Shown: positions 34,537 through 43,794, counted from the stretch's first letter. The stretch is DNA of 64,000 bases from NC2004 sp050874905 (GCA_050874905.1 JBNMLP010000010.1:1-64000), one strand, 5' to 3'. Notes: generated by a model from the sequence alone, not told the origin. A program made the numbers and translations.

Positions 34537-35784
34537 GTGTTCAAGGGATTACAAAAAAAATTATTATGGACCTTTCTTTTCTTTTCCATTGTGCTGATGA
34601 CAGCTATCAGCATCGTATTTTTATACATCAGTTATCAGGCACTTTATGAGCGCACCTACTACTTTTTCCGCACCAATGTACAGGCAATCTACACTACCGT
34701 TTTTGATGACTTTGTAGCAGACAGCGATTATTATTACATATTAAGCACAGGAGACATTATCGTCTATGCAAACGATCACGGACAGGTACGTAATCTGAAT
34801 TCGTTTACCTCGACCAAAGTCTCCGAGAAACTGTTTTTAGATGTCAATGCCAAATCAAAAACACGTGCCACCTTTAAAAATGGTGAATTTACCTTTTCCA
34901 TTTTTGACTACAAAGCGCCGGATGGAAAACGTTATTTTGCAAGCTCTGCACTTGATGTTTATGAGGATACCACACTGGTTGCCCTCTATCCGAAAAGTGT
35001 GATCTATGACCAGTTAAAAGTAATGGCGGTAAAATTTCTTGGCATTGCGATCGCAAGCATTGCACTCTTACTGCTGATCTGCCGTGTGCTCATTCAAAAA
35101 GCGATCGTCCCTGCAAAGGTTGCCTACCAGAAGCAAAAGGAATTTGTCTCTTCTGCTGCACATGAGCTGCGCATGCCGCTGACACTGATCAAATCAAGTC
35201 TTTATACGGCACGGCAGACACCCGAAGAAGCAGAAAAATATTACGACATCGCCGACTCAGAATGCAGCAGAATGTCCGCCTTGGTCGGCGACTTGCTCAC
35301 CCTTTCCCGTATGGACAAAAACACCGTCTCTGCTGATCTTGCCTTAGACCATATCGAGCCGGTGCTGTTTCAATGCTATAATAATTTTGAAGAGTATGTT
35401 GCAAAAAAGGGACTGGGATTTTATATCAGTCTGCCGGAGGAAACCATTTCCCTCTACCGGTTTGATAAAAACCGGATGCTGCAGCTTCTGACCATTTTCA
35501 TGGACAATGCCTGCCAGTATACAAAAACAGGAAGCATTACCTTAAAAGCGTATGAAGAAAAGGGACATCTTTACCTTGTGGTTGCAGATACCGGGTGCGG
35601 CATCAAAGAACAAGACCTAGGCCGCATCTTTGACCGCTTTTATCAGGGCGATCAGGCACACACCAATCCCGATCACTTCGGACTGGGACTTAGCATCGCC
35701 GCAGAAATCGTGCATATGCATGGCGGTACGATCCACGTCAGTGAAACCGCAGGGGGCGGTGCCACCTTTACGGTGCGGTTATAA
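34537..35784 (+). CDS. Sensor histidine kinase
   Basis: A 415-residue membrane kinase: helix 1 (about 9-30), extracytoplasmic domain (about 31-165), helix 2 (about 167-187), HisKA region with phospho-histidine in SAAHELRMPLT (near 209), and HATPase with N box MDNACQYTK, G1 box DTGCGIKEQD, F box IFDRFYQ and G2 box GLGLSIAAEI. A GTG start is used, eight bases after GGGAGG. It pairs with the response regulator just upstream. The external domain was not recognised; given the context, a peptide or wall-derived signal is plausible but not shown. Confidence 0.93.
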   Translation: MFKGLQKKLLWTFLFFSIVLMTAISIVFLYISYQALYERTYYFFRTNVQAIYTTVFDDFVADSDYYYILSTGDIIVYANDHGQVRNLNSFTSTKVSEKLFLDVNAKSKTRATFKNGEFTFSIFDYKAPDGKRYFASSALDVYEDTTLVALYPKSVIYDQLKVMAVKFLGIAIASIALLLLICRVLIQKAIVPAKVAYQKQKEFVSSAAHELRMPLTLIKSSLYTARQTPEEAEKYYDIADSECSRMSALVGDLLTLSRMDKNTVSADLALDHIEPVLFQCYNNFEEYVAKKGLGFYISLPEETISLYRFDKNRMLQLLTIFMDNACQYTKTGSITLKAYEEKGHLYLVVADTGCGIKEQDLGRIFDRFYQGDQAHTNPDHFGLGLSIAAEIVHMHGGTIHVSETAGGGATFTVRL

Positions 35785-35832
35785 AAATAAAACAGATTCC
35801 AAAGCTTTCCGGCATATGCCATGTACAAAACC

Positions 35833-36903
35833 TTAATCCGGAATTACTTCGATATACACCTGATCGTATTTATGTTTCAGCTCCTGCTTGATCTCGTCAC
35901 GTACCCGGTGCAGGATGCTGATATGGATCACATCGGTCTGATTGCCAATATATACTTCCACCCAAAGCTTACGTCCGGTCTGGATCACATCCAGGAACGT
36001 TACCTCATATGGGTAATCCGCCATGTGCCGATCCACGATCGAACGGATCTGATTCAGCGTTTCCTCCTCTGGTGCAAACAGCACCAGATTTTTTATGCTT
36101 TTAAAGATTACCTTGATCGGCTCCCGGATCAATAAAAGAGCCATGACAACTGCAACGGCCGGATCAATATAAGGGGACAGAAAATGAAGCGTTGTATGCT
36201 GTAAGAGCATTTGCACCGCAAAGGCAACTGCCACTCCCATACTGCTTAAAATATCAAGCTTCCACATGTATAATTCTGCCCTGATCGTCATCGACTCATA
36301 TTTGGTGCTGTAATGATGCAGCAATAAATAAATGAACAGACAGCCTAAGCATACCAGAAATTCAAATATCGCAATGCTTCCGGCATCTACGTCATGCCCC
36401 CCGTGAAGCAGCAGCTTTATATTTTCCAGCATCAGATTACAGGTCAATGCCAGCAAAACACTATACTTCACAAGCAAAAACAAAGATTCCACCTGTGCAT
36501 AGCCATAAGGATGCTTTTCCGTTACCGGTTTATAAAGCAGCGGGATCAACACCAGAAATGGTCCGATCATAACAAGATCCGCGGCATCAAACAGACAATC
36601 TGTTAAAATGGAATGGGAATGGGTTTTCCATGCCATCAGACCTTCTGCCAGAATAAACAGGACACTTCCTAAAAAGGAAAGATTCAATATTCTTTTTTCA
36701 ATCTGTAACTTATCTTTTTTCATAATAACGATCCGATCCAGCTCTGCTATGGGAATTTTTCTCTGATAAGAATACCATCTTCGCTTCTCTTTTGCAATGT
36801 GGAATCCTGTGAAAACAGCAGCTACACAAAGAAATCCCGCAACATAAAAATTCTGTAGCTTCAGAAATCTGAAACTACAGAAACTTTTGTCATGCCTTAC
36901 CAT
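35833..36903 (-). CDS. Cation diffusion facilitator (CDF) family metal transporter
   Basis: The core from MKKDKLQIEKRIL (36723) is a typical CDF of about 296 residues: five to six helices with metal-site residues in SILTDCLFDAADL and MWKLDILSSMG, and a C-terminal cytoplasmic metallochaperone-like domain. CDF proteins export Zn(II), Mn(II), Fe(II) or Co(II) by exchange with protons. The frame continues 60 codons upstream to 36903 and would add a helix (FYVAGFLCVAAVFTGF) and a basic segment. However, a terminator-like hairpin of the preceding gene (36844-36880) lies in that extension and no good ribosome binding site is seen, so the true start is uncertain. Convergent with the histidine kinase gene. 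Confidence 0.85.
   Translation of the reverse strand: MVRHDKSFCSFRFLKLQNFYVAGFLCVAAVFTGFHIAKEKRRWYSYQRKIPIAELDRIVIMKKDKLQIEKRILNLSFLGSVLFILAEGLMAWKTHSHSILTDCLFDAADLVMIGPFLVLIPLLYKPVTEKHPYGYAQVESLFLLVKYSVLLALTCNLMLENIKLLLHGGHDVDAGSIAIFEFLVCLGCLFIYLLLHHYSTKYESMTIRAELYMWKLDILSSMGVAVAFAVQMLLQHTTLHFLSPYIDPAVAVVMALLLIREPIKVIFKSIKNLVLFAPEEETLNQIRSIVDRHMADYPYEVTFLDVIQTGRKLWVEVYIGNQTDVIHISILHRVRDEIKQELKHKYDQVYIEVIPD
36844..36880 (-). terminator. Probable terminator of the DUF11-like gene
   Basis: CTGTAGCTTCAGA and its complement (36853-36880) form a near-perfect palindrome followed on the minus strand by AATTTTTA, 58 bases after the DUF11-like gene stop. It overlaps the possible N-terminal extension of the CDF gene. 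Confidence 0.6.
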
Positions 36904-36937
36904 TCGTTTTCAAGCACGATATAGAAACCTTCCGCTG

Positions 36938-37789
36938 CTAAATCGTACCTGTGATCGTAAGTGTACTTACTCCTGGCGTCACTACCCATGCATTCGTTGC
37001 CGGATCCCTTTCATATGTGGCTGCAGGCACCGTGATCTCACCTGCGGTTGTCGCAAACTCGCCCGTTGTCTCATCGTAAGTATACTGAGTTCCCTCTTTC
37101 AAAGCAGTACCATTGAAAGTTGCTGTCAAATTAGACAGAATCGGATCAAACGTATCAGTGATCACAACACCCGTCGCAGCATTTGCATCGGCATTTCCGG
37201 AATTCTGAATTAAAAATGTATACGTTAACGTACCATTTTCCGTTACCGGAACCGGGCTGACGGACTTCGTGATGGAAAGCACCGGACCGCTCTGTGCCGT
37301 GATCGTTTCCTTTACTGTGATCGGTGTCACGCCACCCCCGGAAATCGTAGCTGTATTCGTGATCACAGACTCTAATTCCATAGGAGCATATTCATTGACA
37401 GAAGCCTCATATACGATCGTAGTATTTCCGCCAGCCGGAATCGTAAGCCCCGAAACCACGAGCGGTGCTCCCGCCGTTACCGTAGGAGCCGCCTGTAACA
37501 CTCCGTTGATATAGTATTTTACACTTCCCGCAATATAGGTAAGCGGAGTAAGCTCATCCGTCTCGATCGTATACGTTCCCAGATCATCGGAAATCGTAAT
37601 TCCCGCAAATGCTGTCACACCGGAATTTACAATACTGATGACATACGTCACGCTATCCTTCGGACCGTACGTGCTGCGTACCGCCGTTTTCGTCGCTGAA
37701 AGCACTTCTAAAATTTCTCCTACTGCAATATTGGAATTGGCCACTGCATCGCCATAGCGAAGCTGGGCCTGATTCGTAAATCTTGCCAT
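36938..37789 (-). CDS. DUF11-like repeat protein
   Basis: A 283-residue protein of two Ig-like/DUF11-type repeats. The first (about 40-160) has YVISIVNSGVTAFAGITISDDLG and VIYEASVN-like beta strands; the second (about 175-283) has VLSITKSVSPVPVTENG, YTFLIQNSGNADANAATGVVITDTFDP. Such repeats are common in bacterial surface proteins. Here there is no signal peptide, sortase motif or anchor, which is odd for that role. The N-terminus (MARFTNQAQLRYGDAVANSNIAVGEI) is typical of short clostridial DUF11 proteins. The start at 37789 was chosen by an AAAGG site and composition. It seems to be transcribed alone. Confidence 0.8.
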   Translation of the reverse strand: MARFTNQAQLRYGDAVANSNIAVGEILEVLSATKTAVRSTYGPKDSVTYVISIVNSGVTAFAGITISDDLGTYTIETDELTPLTYIAGSVKYYINGVLQAAPTVTAGAPLVVSGLTIPAGGNTTIVYEASVNEYAPMELESVITNTATISGGGVTPITVKETITAQSGPVLSITKSVSPVPVTENGTLTYTFLIQNSGNADANAATGVVITDTFDPILSNLTATFNGTALKEGTQYTYDETTGEFATTAGEITVPAATYERDPATNAWVVTPGVSTLTITGTI

Positions 37790-37865
37790 CCCTGACACAC
37801 CTTTCTTTTTCTTATACTTCACTATATGCCGAAAAAGAGGGGAGGTTACGGGGAATGTCCGATGC

Positions 37866-37900
37866 TAAAAAACAAGAGAGCCGGATCCCTCCGGCTCTCT
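37866..37900 (-). terminator. Terminator of the Abi_2 gene
   Basis: GAGAGCCGGA and TCCGGCTCTC form a GC-rich stem of about 11 bp with a four-base loop, followed on the minus strand by TTGTTTTTTAG. It lies 75 bases after the stop codon. Confidence 0.85.
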
Positions 37901-37974
37901 CAAGTATGCATCCGCAAATACATACCCCAATTAGTATATATAATATACTATATTCACAAAAAAAATGCAAGATT

Positions 37975-38955
37975 TTAAATATATTTCTTTATAATATTTA
38001 TCCTTGATAATAAATCCGGATGAATCACAATAGACGCAACCTGCGAATCAACAGCCCGTCTATAATTTTCTGTAATGCTTTCAAAGTCTTGAATAAATTC
38101 CCGTATCTCTTTCCTTGACACTTCCAATAATTTCAAATAATAACACATAAGAAAAATATAATCACCAATTGTTTTAAAATTAACATATGGTAACTCCATT
38201 TCTAACTTTAAGCACTGTTTCATTGCATTATTAGGATCAAATTTTCTAAATCTAGTATCAAAAACTACCGCATTATGTGCGATGGCATTTCGCAAATCTT
38301 TTAATGCATATATATACTTATATATTAATTGTCTATCTGTATCACATGACACATTTAACGACAATCGATTGGAAATATCATCTCTAACTGCATATGTCAG
38401 ACATGACAACAAATATCCTAAATCTCCCATTGTCATTATTTCAAATAATGCCCATATAGGCACTTCTGAATATCCCACGTTATTATAAAAATGAGCTATC
38501 TTAGGATTATTATTTTTATAGGCATATGCCAGATTAGACTGAATAGATTTCTGTAAATTCAATTTGTTTTGTTGTAATCTTCTTTTTTGTTCCACAGTTG
38601 CTGAAGGTGGAGCATTATTATAACCACTAACAACTCTATCATACATATCCTGAATAGATTCTGAATTTGCCTTTACTAATATACTTTCCAATGCTATATT
38701 TTTTACTGCTGTTTCAATAAACATCATTTTCCCATATAATAATGCCTTCAGATCAGAATCATATTGAATAGTGGCATAAACCTCATCGTATGATGTAAAC
38801 GGCAAAGGTTTATCTGCCTTTCCAAAAAACCGATACCCTTTATATCCATGAAAATATCCTGTATTAATAAGCTGACGCTTTTGTTTAGAACCTTGTATCG
38901 CAATCCCGCTATCTCTCAAGTGCCTCATTAAAGCATCTGTTCTTTTGTACCCCAT
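37975..38955 (-). CDS. Abi_2 (AbiD/AbiF-like) abortive-infection protein with HEPN motif
   Basis: A 326-residue protein of the Abi_2 family: YKRTDALMRHLRDSGIAI, LINTGYFHGYKGYRFF, FTSYDEVYATIQYDSDLKALLYGKMMFIETAVKN and MTMGDLGYLLSCL. A HEPN-type RNAIAH motif (Rx4H) near residue 230 is the likely RNase active site. In AbiD/AbiF systems this protein limits phage growth. The ATG at 38955 has GGGAGG three bases upstream. The gene and its upstream neighbour are clearly more AT-rich than the flanking genes, and rare codons differ, so recent acquisition is likely. It directly follows a small wHTH-like gene. Confidence 0.88.
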   Translation of the reverse strand: MGYKRTDALMRHLRDSGIAIQGSKQKRQLINTGYFHGYKGYRFFGKADKPLPFTSYDEVYATIQYDSDLKALLYGKMMFIETAVKNIALESILVKANSESIQDMYDRVVSGYNNAPPSATVEQKRRLQQNKLNLQKSIQSNLAYAYKNNNPKIAHFYNNVGYSEVPIWALFEIMTMGDLGYLLSCLTYAVRDDISNRLSLNVSCDTDRQLIYKYIYALKDLRNAIAHNAVVFDTRFRKFDPNNAMKQCLKLEMELPYVNFKTIGDYIFLMCYYLKLLEVSRKEIREFIQDFESITENYRRAVDSQVASIVIHPDLLSRINIIKKYI

Positions 38956-38977
38956 AAACACCTCCCGCAATTATATA

Positions 38978-39373
38978 TCAACGATTTAGGATTTTAGAAA
39001 ATTCCTTTATATATTTTCTATATATTTCAACCTCTATTTTACCTTTTTCCAACTCTTCTTTTGAATTATTGATAACATCAAGCTTTTTTATATCTCTTAA
39101 ATGCCTACTTAGATATAAAAATGCCTGTTCTACTGTATAATCTCTATCGCTAGCGGCCGCATTGCTATGAAATATATATTTCCCTTTACCTAACATCTCA
39201 ATTCTGGAATCATCTTTTAATTTATAAAAAGTATTTCGAACCGCAGACGTATTAGAAGACGAAATAATTTGCATTTCAACTGCAGTTTTTCGTATCTCAT
39301 CTACTGTATGAACCTCTCCATCACAAAATTTATCAAAAATCATGTTTTCAATATCTTGCACCATAGACATCAT
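38978..39373 (-). CDS. Small winged-helix-like partner of the Abi_2 protein
   Basis: A 131-residue protein with an N-terminal helix-turn-helix-like segment (IENMIFDKFCDGEVHTVDEIRKTAVEM, then VRNTFYKLKDDSRIEMLGKGKYIF) and a helical C-terminal half (VEQAFLYLSRHLRDIKK). The order suggests a DNA-binding regulator or antitoxin-like partner. It precedes the Abi_2 gene by 22 bases and is the first gene from the promoter at 39403. No named family was recognised. GTG at 39376 is too near the GGAGGG site; ATG at 39373 or 39370 is more likely. Confidence 0.7.
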   Translation of the reverse strand: MMSMVQDIENMIFDKFCDGEVHTVDEIRKTAVEMQIISSSNTSAVRNTFYKLKDDSRIEMLGKGKYIFHSNAAASDRDYTVEQAFLYLSRHLRDIKKLDVINNSKEELEKGKIEVEIYRKYIKEFSKILNR

Positions 39374-39402
39374 CACAGCCCTCCCTAGTATTCTATTCTT
39401 GT

Positions 39403-39431
39403 ATTTTAACTTTTTTAAGATTACATGTCAA
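39403..39431 (-). promoter_or_regulatory. Promoter of the Abi_2 pair
   Basis: TTGACA at 39426-39431, a 17-base spacer and TAAAAT at 39403-39408 on the minus strand, 30 bases before the start codon. Confidence 0.75.
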
Positions 39432-39504
39432 CAAATATCTAAATTTCATTAAAACACTATATTCCATTAAGAAATCTAAATTCAGGTCACACTCTATTCA
39501 GTGT

Positions 39505-39539
39505 ATAAAAACAGGCAGTTCTATTATGAACTGCCTGTC
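39505..39539 (-). terminator. Terminator of the rfbBDC / polysaccharide locus
   Basis: ACAGGCAGTTC and GAACTGCCTGT form an 11-bp stem with a six-base loop, followed on the minus strand by TTTTTATA. It lies 50 bases after the rfbC stop and ends the 24-kb minus-strand run. Confidence 0.9.
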
Positions 39540-39588
39540 TATTATTTAGATATTTCCTCTTTAATAACTCTAATTTATAATCCACCTT

Positions 39589-40194
39589 TTATGAAAAATG
39601 AAATGTATCCTTTAATCCAAGCCATTTCTGATCCTTATCAGAAAGATTCAGCTTTGTTCCATCCGCAAGTGTGTAACCGGAAGCATCTGCGCTACCCGGA
39701 TACTCTCCCTGCAAAGTCGGCCACTCAATGCCAATCTCAGGATCGTTCCAGGCCAGTCCACCTTCATCACCCGGATGATAGAAATCTGTTACTTTATAAC
39801 AGAATTCCGCAGTCTCACTCAGCACAAGGAAACCATGTGCAAAACCTTCGGAAATATAAAACTGTTTCTTGTTCTCCTCAGTCAGCTCCACACCATACCA
39901 CTGTCCATAGGTTTTGCTTCCCTCTCTTAAATCAACCGCTACGTCAAATACGGAACCCTTGATCACACGAACTAATTTGCCCTGTGGATACTCCTTCTGG
40001 AAATGAAGTCCACGAAGCACACCCTTTGTTGACATCGACTGGTTATCCTGAACAAATACCATATCCAGTCCGGCTTCCTTCATATCATTCTGATTGTAAG
40101 TCTCCATAAAATAACCACGGTTATCCCCATGTACAGTAGGCTCAATCACATAAAGACCTTCAATCGGAGCCTTTGTTACATTAATCTGTCCCAT
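39589..40194 (-). CDS. rfbC: dTDP-4-dehydrorhamnose 3,5-epimerase
   Basis: A 201-residue RmlC-type cupin. The family signature is clear: RGYFMETYN, VFVQDNQSMSTKGVLRGLHFQKEYPQGKLVRVIKGSVFDVAVDLR (catalytic histidine in GLHFQ), FYISEGFAHGFLVLSETAEFCYKVTDFYHP. It converts dTDP-4-keto-6-deoxy-D-glucose to the L-lyxo isomer in dTDP-L-rhamnose synthesis. It is last in the rfbB-rfbD-rfbC set. Confidence 0.96.
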   Translation of the reverse strand: MGQINVTKAPIEGLYVIEPTVHGDNRGYFMETYNQNDMKEAGLDMVFVQDNQSMSTKGVLRGLHFQKEYPQGKLVRVIKGSVFDVAVDLREGSKTYGQWYGVELTEENKKQFYISEGFAHGFLVLSETAEFCYKVTDFYHPGDEGGLAWNDPEIGIEWPTLQGEYPGSADASGYTLADGTKLNLSDKDQKWLGLKDTFHFS

Positions 40195-40273
40195 TTTCGT
40201 TCTCCTTCTTTCTTACCTATCACTTCTGCAATGACAGAAAAATTATTTTATCGTATCACAGCTGATCTAACTG

Positions 40274-41221
40274 CTAATCCCACTCATACTGCTCTAAATA
40301 GCGCGCAACTGCATCCTTCCAGTCTGGAAGCGGTGTAAATCCACATTCCGAAAGCTTACTCTTTTCCAGTCTTGAATTAAATGGACGAGCTGCTTTGGAT
40401 TCCCCATATTCTGCCGTTGTAACTGGAATCACATTCACCTTATCCTCGGCATACTCTGTATGACCAAGCGCAACTGCCTGTTTGAAAATCTCTTTCGTGA
40501 AATCATACCAGCTAATGTATCCGCCCTCATTGGTTGCATGATAATGTCCATACCGGTCTGTCTGGATCATGTCCACAAGCAGACGAGCCAGATCGTACGT
40601 ATAAGTTGGCGTACCAATCTGATCATTTACCACACGAATGGTATCATGGTTTTTTCCTACCTTTAACATCGTCTTGATAAAATTGTTACCGTTTTTTCCA
40701 AATGCCCAGGATACGCGCACAATAAAATATTTGGTTAAATAATTTCTAACAATCTTTTCTCCGGCAAGTTTTGTCTCACCATAAAAACTTAAAGGATGAA
40801 AATCTGTACAATCCGGCTGCCATGGCTCCGTACCTTCTCTGCCATCAAACACATAATCCGTAGACATATATATCATCGGAATATCCAGTTCCTGACATAC
40901 CCGTGCTACATTTTTGGTACCTGCAAAATTCACGCTGCGTACCTTGAAATGATTTTCTTCCTCTTCTGCAGCATCTACGTCTGTCCAGGCCCCACAATGG
41001 ATCACCGCATCCGGCTGCTCGTAGATCATACGGGCAAACACTGCCTCGGAATCCACCAGATCCATTGGCACATACTTTGCCGTAGTCACTGCCGTTCCAT
41101 CCTGCACACCGCTATATGTCTCTGCCAGATCACTGCCGATTGGCTCTAACCCACGTTTTACTAACTCATTTACCACATCGTGGCCAAGCTGACCAGCCAC
41201 ACCTGTTACTAATACTTTCAT
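40274..41221 (-). CDS. rfbD: dTDP-4-dehydrorhamnose reductase
   Basis: A 315-residue extended SDR of the RmlD type: nucleotide-binding VTGVAGQLGHDVV, active-site region MSTDYVFDG, catalytic YGETKLAGE, and the RVSWAFG motif. It makes dTDP-L-rhamnose from the 4-keto intermediate using NAD(P)H. RmlD normally has a GxxGxxG motif with Q, as seen here. The ATG at 41221 was chosen; a TTG two codons earlier is in frame. It follows rfbB by 14 bases. Confidence 0.95.
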   Translation of the reverse strand: MKVLVTGVAGQLGHDVVNELVKRGLEPIGSDLAETYSGVQDGTAVTTAKYVPMDLVDSEAVFARMIYEQPDAVIHCGAWTDVDAAEEEENHFKVRSVNFAGTKNVARVCQELDIPMIYMSTDYVFDGREGTEPWQPDCTDFHPLSFYGETKLAGEKIVRNYLTKYFIVRVSWAFGKNGNNFIKTMLKVGKNHDTIRVVNDQIGTPTYTYDLARLLVDMIQTDRYGHYHATNEGGYISWYDFTKEIFKQAVALGHTEYAEDKVNVIPVTTAEYGESKAARPFNSRLEKSKLSECGFTPLPDWKDAVARYLEQYEWD

Positions 41222-41235
41222 CCTCAAATGTCTCC

Positions 41236-42261
41236 TTACTCGACACGATCCTTATACATCTCAGCAAAATAGTTACGATATTCTCCGGAAATGATATTCT
41301 CCCACCATTCCTTATTGTCCAGATACCACTGGATTGTCATCTGGATACCGGTATCAAAGGTATACTGTGGTTTCCAGCCAAGCTCTGTCTCAAGCTTTGT
41401 TGGATCGATCGCATAACGCATGTCATGGCCCGGACGATCCTTTACATATTTGATCAAGCTCTCCGGTTTGCCCAATGCTTTTAAGATTGTCTTTACTACC
41501 TCTAAATTGCTGCGCTCATTATGACCACCAACATTATATACTTCACCAACTTTACCATTATGAATGATCAGATCGATCGCCTCACAGTGATCATGTACAT
41601 GTAACCAGTCACGTACATTTGCACCATTACCATAAACCGGAAGCTCCTCATCTGCTAACGCACGGCTGATCATCAATGGGATCAGCTTCTCCGGAAAATG
41701 ATATGGACCATAGTTATTAGAACAACGGGAAATCGTTACCGGAAGTCCGAATGTTCTGTGATATGCTAATACAAACAGATCCGCACTCGCTTTACTGGAT
41801 GAATATGGGCTGGATGTATGAAGCGGAGTTGTCTCTGTAAAGAACAGATCCGGGCGATCCAGAGGAAGATCACCATATACCTCATCCGTAGAAACCTGAT
41901 GGTAACGCTTTACACCAAACTCCTTTGATGCATCCAGTAAGGTTGTTGTACCAAGTACATTCGTCTGTACAAAAATTTCCGGATTCTCAATTGAACGATC
42001 CACATGACTTTCTGCAGCAAAGTTTACAACAATATCAAACTTCTCTTTCTCAAACAGGTCAAAAATAAATTTGCGATCTGCAATATCACCTTTTACAAAC
42101 TTGTAATTTGGCTTGTCCTCTACCGGCTTACAAGTCTCCAGATTACCCGCATATGTGAGCAGATCCAGATTCACAATATCATACTCCGGATACTTATTTA
42201 CCATGTGATGTACAAAATTACCACCAATAAAACCAGCACCACCTGTTACTAAAATCTTCAT
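41236..42261 (-). CDS. rfbB: dTDP-glucose 4,6-dehydratase
   Basis: A 341-residue extended SDR with GGAGFIGGNF (NAD site), AAESHVDRSI, the STDEVYG motif with the catalytic Thr-Asp-Glu, YSSSKASADLFV (Tyr and Lys), and NNYGPYHFPEKLIPL. It forms dTDP-4-keto-6-deoxyglucose, the branch point both for L-rhamnose and for the 3-amino sugars made by the cassette at 43.3-48.3 kb. The ATG at 42261 is eight bases from GGAGG. A separate promoter (42335-42363) precedes it. Confidence 0.96.
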   Translation of the reverse strand: MKILVTGGAGFIGGNFVHHMVNKYPEYDIVNLDLLTYAGNLETCKPVEDKPNYKFVKGDIADRKFIFDLFEKEKFDIVVNFAAESHVDRSIENPEIFVQTNVLGTTTLLDASKEFGVKRYHQVSTDEVYGDLPLDRPDLFFTETTPLHTSSPYSSSKASADLFVLAYHRTFGLPVTISRCSNNYGPYHFPEKLIPLMISRALADEELPVYGNGANVRDWLHVHDHCEAIDLIIHNGKVGEVYNVGGHNERSNLEVVKTILKALGKPESLIKYVKDRPGHDMRYAIDPTKLETELGWKPQYTFDTGIQMTIQWYLDNKEWWENIISGEYRNYFAEMYKDRVE

Positions 42262-42334
42262 AAACATTGTCCTCCGTTTAAAAATATAATCATGTTATGG
42301 TATAACAATAATGAACCAAACCACTAGTACCAAT

Positions 42335-42363
42335 AGTATAACCGCTCTGGAAGAAATAATCAA
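42335..42363 (-). promoter_or_regulatory. Internal promoter before rfbBDC
   Basis: TTGATT at 42358-42363, a 17-base spacer and TATACT at 42335-42340 on the minus strand, in the 133-base gap before rfbB. It would allow rhamnose-nucleotide genes to be expressed independently of the upstream cassettes. Confidence 0.55.
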
Positions 42364-42394
42364 TGGGGGAGAAGCTACTTTCTTCATGCCACTC

Positions 42395-43294
42395 CTATAT
42401 CTTGCCAATCAGCATCAGTCCCCGCAACACAAGTTCCACCGGTAGCTGTGGATTCCACCGGCGTGGATAAAATGCTTTTTTACACGCTGTAATAAAAGAA
42501 TACTTCTCCTTACAAAACCAACCCAAGATCACACGATCCTTCTCTGACAATTCCTCTCCAAACAACCGCATAAATTCCCTTGCATTTCTTGTGTAAAACA
42601 TATCCCCTTTCATCAGCCTGATTCCATGCGGAATCTTATTAAAAAAGAATAATGGAGAGGCATTATCCTCATGCTGTCGATGTACCGCCATCATCTGATG
42701 AGACAAATGATAATAACCAAATGCCGCTACGATCATGGATGCAAACCAGTCATGGTATTTGATGACCTCAGGATCTGCCAAGATTAGCCGTTCATACAGC
42801 TGACGATTGATTATAATAGAAAATCCAAAAAATATGTTACTGGTAATAGAATTATAAAATTGATAAGAAAATGGATGCGGCGCGTATACCTGCTTTTGAG
42901 TAAGATCCGTATTACCAATCTCAAATCCACTATGATAAAGAAGAGGAATCTTTCGATCCTCTTTTCCTTCCATCCATTGTATCCCCAGCTTTAATTTATC
43001 CGGATACCACACATCATCCTGGTCACAGAAAGACCAGTAATCTCCCTTATCCGCTTCTTTCAGCAAAGCAAAAAAGCTTTTACTAAATCCGATATTTTCC
43101 CCTTCTATCAATGTCAATTTATCCTGATAGGAATCATCGCTTTGATACTGTTTCACAATCGCTACTGTACCATCTGTAGAACCATCATCCCGGATATAAA
43201 TATGGAAATCCTGATAGGTCTGTGCAAAAATACTATCCAATTGTTCTTTGATGTACTTTTCTCCATTGTAGGTAGAGATTAAAATATTAACCAT
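42395..43294 (-). CDS. GT2 glycosyltransferase, rhamnosyltransferase-like
   Basis: A 299-residue GT-A enzyme: ILISTYNGEKYIKEQLDSI at the N-terminus, IRDDGSTDGT, and the acidic metal motif CDQDDVWYPDK. No transmembrane helices, so it acts on the cytoplasmic face. A paralogue with the same layout lies at 58566-59459. Both resemble bacterial rhamnosyltransferases of wall-polymer loci, and dTDP-L-rhamnose is made here, but donor and linkage cannot be read from sequence. The gene closes the cassette that begins at 48293, 17 bases after the GtrA gene. Confidence 0.85.
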   Translation of the reverse strand: MVNILISTYNGEKYIKEQLDSIFAQTYQDFHIYIRDDGSTDGTVAIVKQYQSDDSYQDKLTLIEGENIGFSKSFFALLKEADKGDYWSFCDQDDVWYPDKLKLGIQWMEGKEDRKIPLLYHSGFEIGNTDLTQKQVYAPHPFSYQFYNSITSNIFFGFSIIINRQLYERLILADPEVIKYHDWFASMIVAAFGYYHLSHQMMAVHRQHEDNASPLFFFNKIPHGIRLMKGDMFYTRNAREFMRLFGEELSEKDRVILGWFCKEKYSFITACKKAFYPRRWNPQLPVELVLRGLMLIGKI

Positions 43295-43311
43295 GGGATC
43301 ACCTTGCTATT

Positions 43312-43794
43312 TCATTTTCTATCCCTATACGCCCAAAATTTATTTGCGCAGAAATTAATGGGAACGGTAAAAAACATATTAATAATTGGGGCTAAAGAAA
43401 CTGCAAGATTTTTTGCCTGTACATTAAATCCCCATTGTGAAAATATATTTACTAATCCATAAAGATAGCGTTCAATATGAATTATATTAAACCACAAAAG
43501 CATTAATATTTCTGTTAATATTAAGCCTGAAAATATATACGACACATATGTTTTTAATAACACCTTCCACCATACACGTTCTTCACCGTGCTCTGACTCT
43601 TTAAATACAAATCTATTTTGCAATAAATAAGCAACCAGAATACTAATCAAAAATCCCATTGCATTGGATGCGTGAACATTCATATGAAACATATAGTAGC
43701 ATATTGAATATATTACATATGATACAATCGTATTACACACTCCCACTAATCCAAATTTTATAAACTGAATTATGGTATTTTTTTTTCTTTCCAT
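43312..43794 (-). CDS. GtrA-family membrane protein (lipid-linked sugar flippase candidate)
   Basis: A 160-residue protein with four hydrophobic helices and the GtrA opening FIKFGLVGVCNTIVSYVIY, then NAMGFLISILVAYLLQNRFVF and NFCANKFWAYR. GtrA proteins are thought to flip undecaprenyl-phosphate-linked sugars. The ATG at 43794 follows GAGGGGAAA. A GtrB-like transferase (45487) and a large membrane enzyme (46890) lie in the same cassette, so the usual three Gtr parts are all present. Confidence 0.9.
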   Translation of the reverse strand: MERKKNTIIQFIKFGLVGVCNTIVSYVIYSICYYMFHMNVHASNAMGFLISILVAYLLQNRFVFKESEHGEERVWWKVLLKTYVSYIFSGLILTEILMLLWFNIIHIERYLYGLVNIFSQWGFNVQAKNLAVSLAPIINMFFTVPINFCANKFWAYRDRK

